This document shows, in pieces, positions 32,170 through 41,137 of a stretch of DNA of 64,000 bases. Every line of letters starts with the position of its first letter. Positions within the stretch are counted from its first letter, which is position 1. The position numbers and the translations under genes are program-made. Below the pieces are notes generated by a model. That model had not been told where the DNA came from. It saw only the letters and a program-made list of their open reading frames with translations, and ran no database searches. The stretch lies in assembly GCA_963717135.1 (NCBI GenBank), contig CAVQVN010000009.1:930001-994000 (forward strand), written 5' to 3'. The stretch is from UBA4744 sp963717135. Its GTDB lineage: Bacteria; Actinomycetota; Acidimicrobiia; Spongiisociales; UBA4744.

Positions 32170-34287
32170 TTACTCGCCGCGCACCCGGGCCACGATCTCT
32201 TGTGCGATCGAGTCGGGAACGTCCTGGTAGGAATGGAATTGCATTGTGTGGGTCGCCCTTCCCTGGGTCCTCGACCGCAGGTCGGTGGCATACCCGAACA
32301 TCTCGGCCAGCGGAACCTGGGCGGAGACCACCCGGGCGTTGCCCCGCTGCCCCATTTCTTCGATCTTGCCGCGCCGGGAGGACAAGTCACCGATCACGTC
32401 GCCCATGTACTCATCGGGCGTGACGACCTCGACCGCCATCACCGGCTCGAGCAGCTTGACCCCGGCCCGTTTGGCAGCTTCCTGTAACGCCATCGAACCG
32501 GCGATACGGAAGGCCATTTCCGACGAATCGACCTGGTGATACGACCCGTCGGTAAGAATTGCCCGAACGTCCACGAGGGGATATCCGGCCAAAATTCCCT
32601 GATCGAGGGCTTCTTCAATCCCCGTGTCGACCGAGGGAATGTATTCGCGGGGAACGTTGCCGCCCTTGATCTGATCGATGAATTCGTAACCGCCCCCGGG
32701 CCCGGTGGGTTCGAGGTCGATGACCACGTGGCCGTATTGACCCTTGCCGCCCGATTGCCGGACGTACTTGGCGGTGACCTTACTGACCGGGCCCTTGATG
32801 GTTTCCCGGTAAGCAACCTGTGGTCTTCCTACGTTGGCCCCAACATGGAATTCCCGAATCAGCCGATCGACGAGCACCTCGAGGTGGAGTTCGCCCATGC
32901 CGGCAATAATGGTTTGCCCGGTTTCGTCATCGGATCGCACGAGAAACGTGGGGTCTTCTTCCGAAAGACGGTGCAGTGCGTCGCCCAGTTTGTCCTGGTC
33001 GGATTTGGTCTTCGGTTCGATTGCCACCGAGATGACCGGGGCCGGGAAGGTCATTGACTCCAATTGGATTGGATGGGCGGAATCGGACAGGGTATCCCCG
33101 GTAGTGGTCATCTTCAGCCCGACGGTCGCCACGATGTCGCCTGTGTGAATCGTCTCGAGATCCTCACGATGGTTGGCGTGCATGCGCAACAGTCGACCGA
33201 TGCGCTCCTTCTTGGCCGAGGTCACGTTGTAGATCTGGTCGCCCTTGCTGGCCTGACCGGAATACACCCGGAAGTATGTGAGCTTCCCGACGTGCGGGTC
33301 GCTCATGATCTTGAAAGCCAGGGCGGTGAAAGGCTCCGAGTCGTCGGCAGCCCGTTCCAAAACGATGTCTTCTTCGCCCGGTTTGAAACCTTGGACCGGA
33401 GGCAGATCGGCCGGACTGGGGAGGTAGTGAACCACGGCGTCGAGCAAAGGTTGGACACCCTTGTTCTTGAAGGCGGAGCCACAGAGGACCGGCGTGAAGT
33501 GACGCTCGAGCGTTGCGGTTCGCACAGCCGCATGAACCTCTGCGGGAGATATCTCTACCTCTTCGAGGAACTTCTCGAGAAGCTTCTCATCGACATCGGC
33601 GCACGCTTCGAGAAGTTTGCCTTCCCACTCGCGCGCCTGGGTTTTGTATTCATCGGGGATCTCGATGGTTTCCCAATGTTTGCCGTCGTCGCCCTTCCAG
33701 ATGTGGGCTTTCATCTCAACGAGATCTATGACCCCTTGGAATTCAGATTCGGCGCCGATGGGCAATTGCACGGGAACCGGATTGCCTTCCAGTCGATCAC
33801 GGATGCTCTGGACGGCGGCATAGAAATCCGCCCCGATACGGTCCATCTTGTTGATGTAGCAGATTCGGGGCACCTTGTAGCGGTCGGCCTGACGCCATAC
33901 CGTCTCCGATTGGGGCTCTACACCGGCCACCGCATCAAACACGGCCACGGCGCCGTCGAGAACCCGCAGACTGCGCTCCACTTCAACGGTGAAGTCGACG
34001 TGGCCGGGGGTATCGATGATGTTGATCCAATGATCTCGCCAACCAGCGGTGGTAGCGGCTGAGGTGATGGTGATTCCGCGCTCTTGCTCCTGTTCCATCC
34101 AGTCCATGACGGCCGCGCCTTCGTGGACTTCACCAAGCTTGTAGGTCTTGCCGGTGTAGTAGAGGATGCGCTCGGTAAGAGTCGTTTTGCCCGCGTCGAT
34201 GTGAGCCATGATCCCGATATTGCGGGTTCGGCTCAACGGGTACTGGCGCAAGTGCGTCAGTGCATCGTTGCTCTTTACGTTGCTCAT
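32170..34287 (-). CDS. fusA: elongation factor G
   Basis: Ribosomal translocase, 705 residues. G1 MAHIDAGKTTLTER (about 28-41), G2 RGITITSAATT, G3 DTPGHVDFTVEVERSL, G4 NKMDRIGADF, then domains II-V with GTGQYGH-like GGKGQYGHVVIDLEP and PLAEMFGYATDLRSRTQGR. It is 39 bases after rpsG and 14 before tuf. Confidence 0.98.
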   Translation of the reverse strand: MSNVKSNDALTHLRQYPLSRTRNIGIMAHIDAGKTTLTERILYYTGKTYKLGEVHEGAAVMDWMEQEQERGITITSAATTAGWRDHWINIIDTPGHVDFTVEVERSLRVLDGAVAVFDAVAGVEPQSETVWRQADRYKVPRICYINKMDRIGADFYAAVQSIRDRLEGNPVPVQLPIGAESEFQGVIDLVEMKAHIWKGDDGKHWETIEIPDEYKTQAREWEGKLLEACADVDEKLLEKFLEEVEISPAEVHAAVRTATLERHFTPVLCGSAFKNKGVQPLLDAVVHYLPSPADLPPVQGFKPGEEDIVLERAADDSEPFTALAFKIMSDPHVGKLTYFRVYSGQASKGDQIYNVTSAKKERIGRLLRMHANHREDLETIHTGDIVATVGLKMTTTGDTLSDSAHPIQLESMTFPAPVISVAIEPKTKSDQDKLGDALHRLSEEDPTFLVRSDDETGQTIIAGMGELHLEVLVDRLIREFHVGANVGRPQVAYRETIKGPVSKVTAKYVRQSGGKGQYGHVVIDLEPTGPGGGYEFIDQIKGGNVPREYIPSVDTGIEEALDQGILAGYPLVDVRAILTDGSYHQVDSSEMAFRIAGSMALQEAAKRAGVKLLEPVMAVEVVTPDEYMGDVIGDLSSRRGKIEEMGQRGNARVVSAQVPLAEMFGYATDLRSRTQGRATHTMQFHSYQDVPDSIAQEIVARVRGE

Positions 34288-34326
34288 TCTTTCCTCAGTC
34301 GCTATGCGGTTGTCAGGTTGGGGCTA

Positions 34327-34794
34327 CTACCAGCGGTAGTGCGCAAACGCCTTGTTCGACTCCGCCATCTTGTGGATGTCTTCCCGGCGCTTGACCGCCG
34401 TGCCGGTGTTGTTGCTGGCATCAAGAATCTCGTTGGCCAAGCGCTCAACCATGGTGTTTTCTTTGCGCTTGCGGGCGAAGTTGACCAGCCAGCGGATCGC
34501 CAGCGAATTGGCCCGTTTGGGTCGTACTTCGACCGGTACCTGATAAGAGGATCCACCGACGCGCCGCGAGCGAACCTCGACGCTGGGGCGAATATTGTCG
34601 ATGGCCCGCTTCAGAACGGTGAGGGGATCCTGACCAACCCGGCGCTCGACGATTTCCAGCGCGCCGTAGACGATCGACCGGGCAGTCTCCTTCTTGCCAT
34701 CAAGCAACACTTTGTTGATGATCTGACTCACCAGCAGGCTTCGATAGACCGGATCTGGTTCGATGTGGCGTCTGGGTGCTGGTCCGCGGCGCAT
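34327..34794 (-). CDS. rpsG: 30S ribosomal protein S7
   Basis: 155 residues: MRRGPAPRRHIEPDPVYRSL, NKVLLDGKKETARSIVYGAL, ALEIVERRVGQDPLTVLKRA and AIRWLVNFARKRKENTMVER. Primary head protein and translational regulator of str in E. coli. One-base overlap with rpsL. Confidence 0.98.
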   Translation of the reverse strand: MRRGPAPRRHIEPDPVYRSLLVSQIINKVLLDGKKETARSIVYGALEIVERRVGQDPLTVLKRAIDNIRPSVEVRSRRVGGSSYQVPVEVRPKRANSLAIRWLVNFARKRKENTMVERLANEILDASNNTGTAVKRREDIHKMAESNKAFAHYRW

Positions 34795-35165
34795 TACGAC
34801 TCCCGCTTCGTTCCATAGCGTGACCGGGCTTGGCGGCGGCCGGAAACCCCGGCGGCGTCCAGTGTGCCCCTAATGACCTTGTAGCGAACCCCCGGCAGGT
34901 CCTTGACTCGACCGCCACGGACCAGGACGATCGAGTGTTCCTGGAGGTTGTGACCTTCACCCGGGATGTAGGCGGTCACTTCGATGCCCGAGGAGAGACG
35001 AATACGCGCTACCTTGCGCAACGCCGAGTTGGGCTTCTTGGGCGTGACCGTATACACACGGGTACATACCCCGCGGCGCTGCGGCGCACCTGCCAAACCA
35101 GGCGTTTTCTCCTTCTTGGGCTTCGGCTTCCGACCCTGACGGATCAGCTGCTGAACGGTCGGCAC
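34794..35165 (-). CDS. rpsL: 30S ribosomal protein S12
   Basis: 123 residues: MPTVQQLIRQGRKPKPKKEK, TPKKPNSALRKVARIRLSSG and GGRVKDLPGVRYKVIRGTLD. Both lysines linked to streptomycin sensitivity (in TPKKPNS and GRVKDLP) are the wild-type residues. First gene of str; a good promoter lies at 35339-35367. In most actinobacteria rpoC is the upstream neighbour; here 10.9 kb of transporter genes intervene. Confidence 0.98.
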   Translation of the reverse strand: MPTVQQLIRQGRKPKPKKEKTPGLAGAPQRRGVCTRVYTVTPKKPNSALRKVARIRLSSGIEVTAYIPGEGHNLQEHSIVLVRGGRVKDLPGVRYKVIRGTLDAAGVSGRRQARSRYGTKRES

Positions 35166-35338
35166 AGACCCTTCTCTCTTCTCTTCGGCACACCCCGACC
35201 CACCTTTGGGTGCGGGTATTTACAGACGGAACAGGGCGTTCACCAATGATGAAGGCACCCATCCAGCCACCCCATCGATCCGAAGCCACCAGGGCGACTC
35301 CAGGACACGCGGAAACGTGGCGGGAAAACCGAGATGGA

Positions 35339-35367
35339 AGTATATGCGCTCCCGGGATTTGTTGCAA
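35339..35367 (-). promoter_or_regulatory. strong sigma-70-type promoter candidate for the str operon
   Basis: Minus-strand TTGCAA (35362-35367) and TATACT (35339-35344) are exactly 17 bp apart, about 170 bp upstream of the rpsL ATG. The region between is non-coding and would form a long leader. Confidence 0.65.
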
Positions 35368-35458
35368 AGCCGAATACCCGCTTGGAGACTCGAGGCTCGA
35401 CCCAAGAACTGAGATCTGAGAGGTCGACCGCAGGCCGACCGACTGACAACTGAGAACG

Positions 35459-35490
35459 GCGAGGGTAGCGAGCCCGCTCGCTACCCTCGC
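35459..35490. repeat. perfect 14-bp inverted repeat beside the YczE-like start
   Basis: Arms GCGAGGGTAGCGAG and CTCGCTACCCTCGC around CCCG end four bases before the GTG at 35495. If transcribed with that gene it would mask the ribosome binding site; it could also be a bidirectional block. Confidence 0.75.
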
Positions 35491-35494
35491 TTCC

Positions 35495-36157
35495 GTGTTT
35501 ATCACCGTTTCCCGTGCTGAGCTGCGCCGGCGGCTGCCGCAACTGATGTTCGGGTTGGTCGTCGTTGGGATCGGGTTCGCCCTCATGGTCGAAGCCAACC
35601 TCGGACTGGGACCCTGGGAAGTGCTGCATCAGGGGATCTCCAACCGGATCGGGGTCCCGATCGGGACGGTGGGGATCTTCGTCGGACTCGTGGTACTGGC
35701 CGCCTGGTTTCCACTCCGCCAGAAACTGGGTATCGGCACCGTGCTCAACGTGACAACCATCGGAATCGTGATCGATCTCACCATGCTGGCCATCCCTGAC
35801 CTTCATTCACTTCTAATCCGCTGGCCGGCCTTGTTGGGGGGGATTCTGCTGGTCGGCATCGGAGGAGGCCTCTACATAGGGGCCGGCCTGGGACCCGGCC
35901 CCCGGGATGGGCTGATGACCGGGATGGCCGGTCGTGGCTGGATGTCGATCCGGGCGGCCCGCACCCTGCTCGAGGTGACCGCTTTGACGGCCGGATGGTT
36001 ACTCGGCGGCACCGTCGGGATCGGCACGCTGCTCTTCACCGGAGGCATAGGTCCGTTGGTGCAACTGTTCCTGGGCAGGCTGACGATGGGCCCGATCACT
36101 GCGGTTTCGCCAAACATACCGGTTGGGGCTCGCCCGGACGCTGGGTTTGAGAACTGA
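35495..36157 (+). CDS. YczE/YitT-like membrane protein
   Basis: 220 residues with about six membrane helices. The start resembles YczE/YyaS family proteins: RRLPQLMFGLVVVGIGFALM, ANLGLGPWEVLHQGIS, then GPGPRDGLMTGMA and a second transmembrane block. YczE-type proteins are linked to surfactin export in Bacillus, but roles elsewhere are unclear. The GTG start is uncertain because a strong hairpin ends 4 bases before it and no Shine-Dalgarno is visible; ATG 35546 is an alternative. Confidence 0.75.
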   Translation: MFITVSRAELRRRLPQLMFGLVVVGIGFALMVEANLGLGPWEVLHQGISNRIGVPIGTVGIFVGLVVLAAWFPLRQKLGIGTVLNVTTIGIVIDLTMLAIPDLHSLLIRWPALLGGILLVGIGGGLYIGAGLGPGPRDGLMTGMAGRGWMSIRAARTLLEVTALTAGWLLGGTVGIGTLLFTGGIGPLVQLFLGRLTMGPITAVSPNIPVGARPDAGFEN

Positions 36158-36265
36158 CTCCTGGCCCCCGGGTCATGCCGGTTGGCCCTGGACCGCCACC
36201 GGTTCCCGTAGCATCATCCGTTAGGTGATCTCGGGATCGCAGAAAGAAATCAGGAGGGATTGGCA

Positions 36266-37465
36266 ATGCAAAAAAGGGGCAAGATATCGGTGTTCCTCGT
36301 GGTGCTGGTCGCACTGGCGCTGGTAGCCGGAGCGTGTGGCGAAGAGGTATCCGGGGAGGACTTCACGTTCGGGATGATTCTCGTTGGTCCCAGCGGTGAC
36401 CGGGGCTGGAGTCAGGCCCACTATGAAGCGGGCCAGTATGTCGAGGAACAACTCGGCGCCAAGATGATCTTCCTGGACAAGGTCAATGTGGCCGACCTGC
36501 CGGACAAGACCGTCGACCAGGTGGCCGCGGACATGGTCAACCAGGGTGCCGAACTCGTGTTCCTCACCTCAGACGACATGCGAGACGGAGCATTGCTGGC
36601 CGCCGAGAACTTCCCGGACGTCCCCATGGTGTGGTCATCGGGTGACAACGCCTGGAAGGACGGCAAGGCCTACGAGCCACTCGACAACCTCGCCAACGTC
36701 ATGGGCAGGATGGAGTACGGCAAGATGATGGCGGGCTGCGCGGCCGGACTCACGACCCAAACGGGGTCCATTGCCTACCTGGGTCCGCTCAAGAACGACG
36801 AGACCCGCCGGTTGGTCAATTCTGCCTATCTTGGAGCCAAGTACTGCTGGGAAAACTACCGGGGTGAGACCACTCTCTTGGAGTTCAACGTGAACTGGAT
36901 TGGTTTCTGGTTCAACATCCCCGGAGTGACGCTCGACCCGACCCAGGTGGCTGCCGGCTTCTTCGATGCAGGTGCCGACGTCATCATCTCTGGCATCGAC
37001 ACCACGGAAGCGCTCGACGTCGCCGGACAACGGGCCGACGCCGGACAGTCCGTCTGGGCGGTCCCCTACGACTACGTAGGCGCCTGCGAAGGCAAGCCGG
37101 AGATCTGCCTCGGAGTCCCCTACTTCAACTGGGGCCCTGCCTACTTGAAGATCGTCGAGGACGTCATCAAGGGCGACTTCGCGGCCACCTTTGAGTGGAA
37201 TGGTCCGGATTGGGACGATCTGAACAACGCGGAGACAACTGCGGTCGGGTTCATCAAGGGTGATGGACTGTCCGCCGAGAACTCGGCGACCCTTGACGAG
37301 TTCATCGACGGCCTCGCCTCCGGAGACATCAACCTCTTCACCGGACCGCTCAACTATGCAAACGGCTCTCCGTGGCTCGCCGCAGGTGAAACTGCTACCG
37401 ATTTCCAGATCTGGTACAGCGAAGATTGCGTCGAGGGTGTCAGCGGAGGCTGCACCGGACAGTAA
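36266..37465 (+). CDS. BMP-family ABC transporter substrate-binding lipoprotein (system A)
   Basis: 399 residues from ATG 36266 with AGGAGG eight bases upstream. The N-terminus is a signal peptide with VAGAC; Cys24 would be lipidated and tether the protein outside the membrane. The mature part opens FGMILVGPSGDRGWSQAHYE and has SIAYLGPLKNDETRRLVNSA, the PnrA/Med/TmpC basic-membrane-protein family fold that binds purine nucleosides in characterised members. It heads a four-gene + strand operon with an ATPase and two permeases. Substrate inferred only at family level. Confidence 0.9.
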   Translation: MQKRGKISVFLVVLVALALVAGACGEEVSGEDFTFGMILVGPSGDRGWSQAHYEAGQYVEEQLGAKMIFLDKVNVADLPDKTVDQVAADMVNQGAELVFLTSDDMRDGALLAAENFPDVPMVWSSGDNAWKDGKAYEPLDNLANVMGRMEYGKMMAGCAAGLTTQTGSIAYLGPLKNDETRRLVNSAYLGAKYCWENYRGETTLLEFNVNWIGFWFNIPGVTLDPTQVAAGFFDAGADVIISGIDTTEALDVAGQRADAGQSVWAVPYDYVGACEGKPEICLGVPYFNWGPAYLKIVEDVIKGDFAATFEWNGPDWDDLNNAETTAVGFIKGDGLSAENSATLDEFIDGLASGDINLFTGPLNYANGSPWLAAGETATDFQIWYSEDCVEGVSGGCTGQ

Positions 37466-37598
37466 GCACCATCCGGGGAGGGAGACGCCCAACGGCGTCC
37501 CCTCCCCGGTGGTCCGCCACAGTCCCATCGAGTCCGGGAAGGTTTGCATGGACGCCCCCCCATCCTGGTCGGAACAGGTCGTCTAGCCTTCGGCCGAC

Positions 37599-39071
37599 AT
37601 GAGTCTCGAGCTGCGTGACATCCATAAACACTTTGGATCGGTTCGCGCCAATGACGGCATCGACCTGACCGTCGAAGCGGGAACTCTGCACGGCCTACTC
37701 GGGGAGAACGGCGCCGGCAAATCCACCCTGATGAAGGTCCTCTCGGGGTTCCATGCTCCCGACGCCGGCGAGATCATCCTCGACGGGGCACGCATCCAGC
37801 CTTCGTCTCCTCAAGATGCCATCGAGCATGGCATCGGCATGCTCCACCAGGATCCGCTGGTTTTCCTGCCATTCTCGGTGATCGACAACTTCCTCATGCA
37901 GAGCCCGGGAGGGATTCGGCTCGATCGTCGTGAGGCTCGAGCAGAGTTCGCGAAGGTCTGTGAACGGTTCCAATTCAACCTCGACCCGACGGCGTCGACC
38001 AGGTCGTTGACGGTGGGCGAACGCCAGCAACTCGAGATCGCCCGATTGCTCTGGTTGGGCGCCCGGGTATTGATCCTCGATGAGCCCACAACCGGCATTT
38101 CGGCCCCGCAACGGGTCAAACTGTTCGCAACGCTCAAGGCACTGGCCGCCGAGGGAATGAGCGTGTTGTTCGTATCCCACAAACTCGAAGAAGTAGAGGA
38201 ACTGTGCCAACGAGTCACGGTGATGCGTCAGGGCAAACTCGTCGGTCACGCTGAAATGCCAACCCCCCCGGAACATCTCGTGGAGATGATGTTCGGAGCA
38301 CCGGTCGAGGTGAAAGCTGCGGATCCGATCCCGTTGGGAGGCAGCGTCCTCGAGATCAACGGGCTCGATATTCGGGACCGGTTGCTCTCCCTGCAAGATC
38401 TCCATCTCGATGTTCGCAGCGGGGAAGTCATCGGCCTGGCCGGCCTGGAAGGGAGCGGCCAGAACACGCTCATGCGGGCTGTGGCCGGGCTGGTGGTCCC
38501 GACCGGCGGGAGTATCGAGCTCGACGGCCGGCAGGTCGCCGGGAAGCTCTACCGGGATCTGCTCGAGGTGGGCATCCAGTACCTCCCGGCCGGGCGACTC
38601 GAGGAAGGTCTGGTCCAGGGGCTCAGCATCACCGAGCATTTCGTTCTCTCCGACCCCGATGCGCCTTTCTTCGTCGACTGGGACGCGGCAGCCGGCCAAG
38701 CGGCCTCAGCCGTTACGGGCAACTTCATCAAAGGTCGGCCCGACAGTCATGCCGAAGAATTGTCCGGCGGCAATCAACAGCGTTTGCTGCTGGCCATGCT
38801 CAGGCCCGGCCTGCGGCTCCTGATGATGGAACACCCAACTCGTGGCCTCGACATCGAGTCCGCCAATTGGGTGTGGAGCCAGCTGCTGGCGCGCCGCCAA
38901 GAGGGGACGGCCATTGTCTTCGCCTCGGCCGACCTGGACGAGCTCTTGCGCTACAGCAACCGGATCCTGGTGTTCTTCTCGGGGAGCGTCATCGCCGAGG
39001 TCGATGCCGACGAAACCGATGTCGAAGAACTCGGTTTCCTGATCGGGGGAAAGGTCCGGGGGCGGTCGTGA
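37599..39071 (+). CDS. BMP-type ABC transporter, double ATPase subunit (system A)
   Basis: 490 residues containing two nucleotide-binding domains. Domain 1 has Walker A GENGAGKST (35-43), a signature LTVGERQQLEIAR and Walker B VLILDEPTTG. Domain 2 has a degenerate Walker A (GLEGSGQNTL, no Lys), signature ELSGGNQQR and MMEHPTRGLDIE. This is the sugar/nucleoside-type ATPase layout, where only one site hydrolyses efficiently. It is 133 bp after the lipoprotein gene and overlaps the next permease (GTGA). Confidence 0.92.
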   Translation: MSLELRDIHKHFGSVRANDGIDLTVEAGTLHGLLGENGAGKSTLMKVLSGFHAPDAGEIILDGARIQPSSPQDAIEHGIGMLHQDPLVFLPFSVIDNFLMQSPGGIRLDRREARAEFAKVCERFQFNLDPTASTRSLTVGERQQLEIARLLWLGARVLILDEPTTGISAPQRVKLFATLKALAAEGMSVLFVSHKLEEVEELCQRVTVMRQGKLVGHAEMPTPPEHLVEMMFGAPVEVKAADPIPLGGSVLEINGLDIRDRLLSLQDLHLDVRSGEVIGLAGLEGSGQNTLMRAVAGLVVPTGGSIELDGRQVAGKLYRDLLEVGIQYLPAGRLEEGLVQGLSITEHFVLSDPDAPFFVDWDAAAGQAASAVTGNFIKGRPDSHAEELSGGNQQRLLLAMLRPGLRLLMMEHPTRGLDIESANWVWSQLLARRQEGTAIVFASADLDELLRYSNRILVFFSGSVIAEVDADETDVEELGFLIGGKVRGRS

Positions 39072-40144
39072 ACCGGATGAAGCCGGTGGGAAAGGCTCTG
39101 GTCCCCGTCATCGGGGCGGTGCTGTTTGCCATCGTGCTGGTTCTCCTCGCCGGCGCCAATCCTCTCCGGGCACTCGGGTTGCTCGTTGAGGGGTCACTCG
39201 GATCTGCGGCCAACATCTCCGATACCCTCACCGCCTGGGTCACCATGGTCCTCTGTGCGGCCGGCCTGGTGGTCACGTTTCGGGCCGGGCTGTGGAACAT
39301 CGGGGTCGAGGGCCAGGTCATCTTTGGCTCGATCGCAGCTGCCTTTGTCGCCCGGTCTGTCGAGGGTCCGGTCGCGGTCATGATCATCCTGACCATGCTC
39401 GCCGGAATGGTCGGCGGCGCACTCTGGGCACTGCTGGCCGGAGCGCTGCGGGTCTACGGGAAGGTCAATGAGATCTTTGGCGGGCTCGGCCTGACCTTTG
39501 TCGCTACCAGCCTCACCACCTATCTGATCATTGGACCGTGGAAACGAGCCGGGGTTGCTTCCACCGGGGGAACGGAACCTTTCCCCCGCGATGCCTGGCT
39601 GCCGACCATCGGAACCCTGAGAGTCTCCGTCGTGGCGGTGGTGGTGGCAGCGCTGGCGGTTGTGGTGGTCTACTTCATGATGCGTGGCACCCGTTTCGGA
39701 CTGCGTCTCAAGGCCGTTGGGCAGAATCTGCGAAGCGCCCTGCTGTTCGGCATTCCCAACAAGCGATATCTGCTGCTGGCGTTCGTCATCGGCGGCGCTC
39801 TGGCCGGCTTGGCCGGGACCATCCGGGTCACTGGGTTCCACCACAAACTGGTACCGACCCCGTCGGGCGCCCACGGCTATCTGGGAATCTTGATCGTTCT
39901 CCTGGCCGGTTTTGAGGCGAAGTGGATAGCACCGATCGCTTTCTTCTTTGCCGCCATCGCCGTCGGCGCTTCCCAACTCCCCCTGCAGATGCAGGTCGAC
40001 TCATCGCTCGGAGGCATCCTGCGCGGAGTGATTGTGCTCTTCGTGCTGCTGTACGGGGGCTGGCAAGCCAGGCGTGCCGGAACCCGAACCGCGGTCGATA
40101 GTGCCGCCCCGGGGGTTCCGGCTGTACCGGGAGGCGAGGCATGA
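39068..40144 (+). CDS. BMP-type ABC transporter permease 1 (system A)
   Basis: 358 residues read from GTG 39068, which overlaps the ATPase stop; ATG 39077 is possible. It has about nine to ten helices and the family motif region TFRAGLWNIGVEGQVIFGSI, then KVNEIFGGLGLTFVATSLT and GTRFGLRLKAVGQN, near the loop that contacts the ATPase. Partner of the next permease; together they form the channel. Confidence 0.92.
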   Translation: MNRMKPVGKALVPVIGAVLFAIVLVLLAGANPLRALGLLVEGSLGSAANISDTLTAWVTMVLCAAGLVVTFRAGLWNIGVEGQVIFGSIAAAFVARSVEGPVAVMIILTMLAGMVGGALWALLAGALRVYGKVNEIFGGLGLTFVATSLTTYLIIGPWKRAGVASTGGTEPFPRDAWLPTIGTLRVSVVAVVVAALAVVVVYFMMRGTRFGLRLKAVGQNLRSALLFGIPNKRYLLLAFVIGGALAGLAGTIRVTGFHHKLVPTPSGAHGYLGILIVLLAGFEAKWIAPIAFFFAAIAVGASQLPLQMQVDSSLGGILRGVIVLFVLLYGGWQARRAGTRTAVDSAAPGVPAVPGGEA

Positions 40145-41079
40145 ACGAACTCAACACCCTCATCTTCACTGCCACGCCTTTGGTCTTCGCCGTCATCGGC
40201 GAAACCATCACCGAAAAGGCCGGCGTCATCAACCTGTCGATGGAAGGCAGCCTCATGCTTTCCGCCATGGCCGGCTTCGTGATTGCCTACGAGACCAACA
40301 GCCTGATGCTCGGGTTCCTGGCCGGGGCTATCGTCGGGATGCTGGTCGCCCTCTTGATTGCCTTCTCCAGCATCCGCCTGCGGCTCAATCAAGTGGCCGT
40401 GGGTTTCGTCCTCTTCCAGCTGTGCGCCGACCTCAGCACCTTCCTCGGCAACGGATACGTGCGGGTACCGGGTCCCGCCGTCCAGGCCTGGTCAATTCCC
40501 TTGCTCGAGGATATCCCCGTCATCGGGCCGATCCTCTTCCGGCAGAACGTTCTCGTGTACGTCAGCTACATCCTGATCTTCGGAACCTGGTGGTTCATGT
40601 TCCGCACCCGGCCGGGCTTGAACCTGCAGGGGGTCGGGGAACGACCCGAAGCTGCCCACTCGCGGGGTATTCCGGTCAACCGGCTGCGGTACCTCTACAC
40701 CGGACTCGGTGGGGCTCTGATCGGGATCGGCGGCGCTTCGTATTCGCTCTCGGTCAAGATCGGCTGGTCGTTTCAGCACACCCGCAACCTCGGGTGGATC
40801 GCCCTGGCCATCGTGATCTTCGGTGGATGGCAACCGATCCGGGCGGCGGTTGGTGCCTACCTGTTCGCCGGTTTACTGACGATCGCCCAACTGCTCCAGG
40901 AGCCTTTCCCGGAGTTTTCCCAGGTCCTGCCGACCATGCCCTTCCCGGTCATGATCCTCACCCTGGTCGTGATCTACAGCGACTGGCTGAGGAGGTTGAC
41001 CGACCGGTTCCCGGCGCTGCGAACGGTCTTCGCCGGCGAACCGCCCACGGCCCTCGGAACGGTCTTCGAGACGGACTGA
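40141..41079 (+). CDS. BMP-type ABC transporter permease 2 (system A)
   Basis: 312 residues, ATGA overlap with permease 1. Motifs: TATPLVFAVIGETITEKAGV, INLSMEGSLMLSAMAGF, then RTRPGLNLQGVGERPEAAH and FGGWQPIRAAVGAYLFAGL. About eight helices. It ends just before a hairpin and heptamer units and converges on system B. Confidence 0.92.
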   Translation: MNELNTLIFTATPLVFAVIGETITEKAGVINLSMEGSLMLSAMAGFVIAYETNSLMLGFLAGAIVGMLVALLIAFSSIRLRLNQVAVGFVLFQLCADLSTFLGNGYVRVPGPAVQAWSIPLLEDIPVIGPILFRQNVLVYVSYILIFGTWWFMFRTRPGLNLQGVGERPEAAHSRGIPVNRLRYLYTGLGGALIGIGGASYSLSVKIGWSFQHTRNLGWIALAIVIFGGWQPIRAAVGAYLFAGLLTIAQLLQEPFPEFSQVLPTMPFPVMILTLVVIYSDWLRRLTDRFPALRTVFAGEPPTALGTVFETD

Positions 41080-41080
41080 A

Positions 41081-41130
41081 GGCGCACTCCGTGCGCCGTA
41101 CCAAGTACTGAGTACTGAGAACTGCGAACG
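41081..41130. terminator. hairpin plus heptamers between the convergent transporters
   Basis: GGCGCAC-TCC-GTGCGCC (41081-41097) starts one base after the permease stop. It is followed by AGTACTG x2, AGAACTG and CGAACGC. Either operon could terminate here; there is no T-tract. Confidence 0.55.
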
Positions 41131-41137
41131 CAACTCT

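Larger units (their letters stand above)
35166..35494. other. 329-bp divergent gap between rpsL and the YczE-like gene
   Basis: No gene is supported. It holds the str promoter, a stretch with GACAACTGAGAAC heptamer-like units (about 35441-35456) and a perfect 14-bp hairpin with loop CCCG at 35459-35490. Confidence 0.7.

Noticed and set aside
31190..32230. 346-residue open frame antisense to tuf copy 1 (and its twin at 60614-61636)
   Set aside because: Rich in His, Arg, Leu, Asn with no family features; it arises from the G/T-ending codons of tuf, which leave few stops on the other strand.
35166..35494. Small genes in the rpsL-yczE gap
   Set aside because: Frames are short, lack ribosome binding sites and cross the promoter and hairpin.
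37141..41079. Transporter block as a mobile island
   Set aside because: No transposase, integrase, direct repeats or composition break was seen; only the disrupted rpoC-rpsL linkage suggests insertion.
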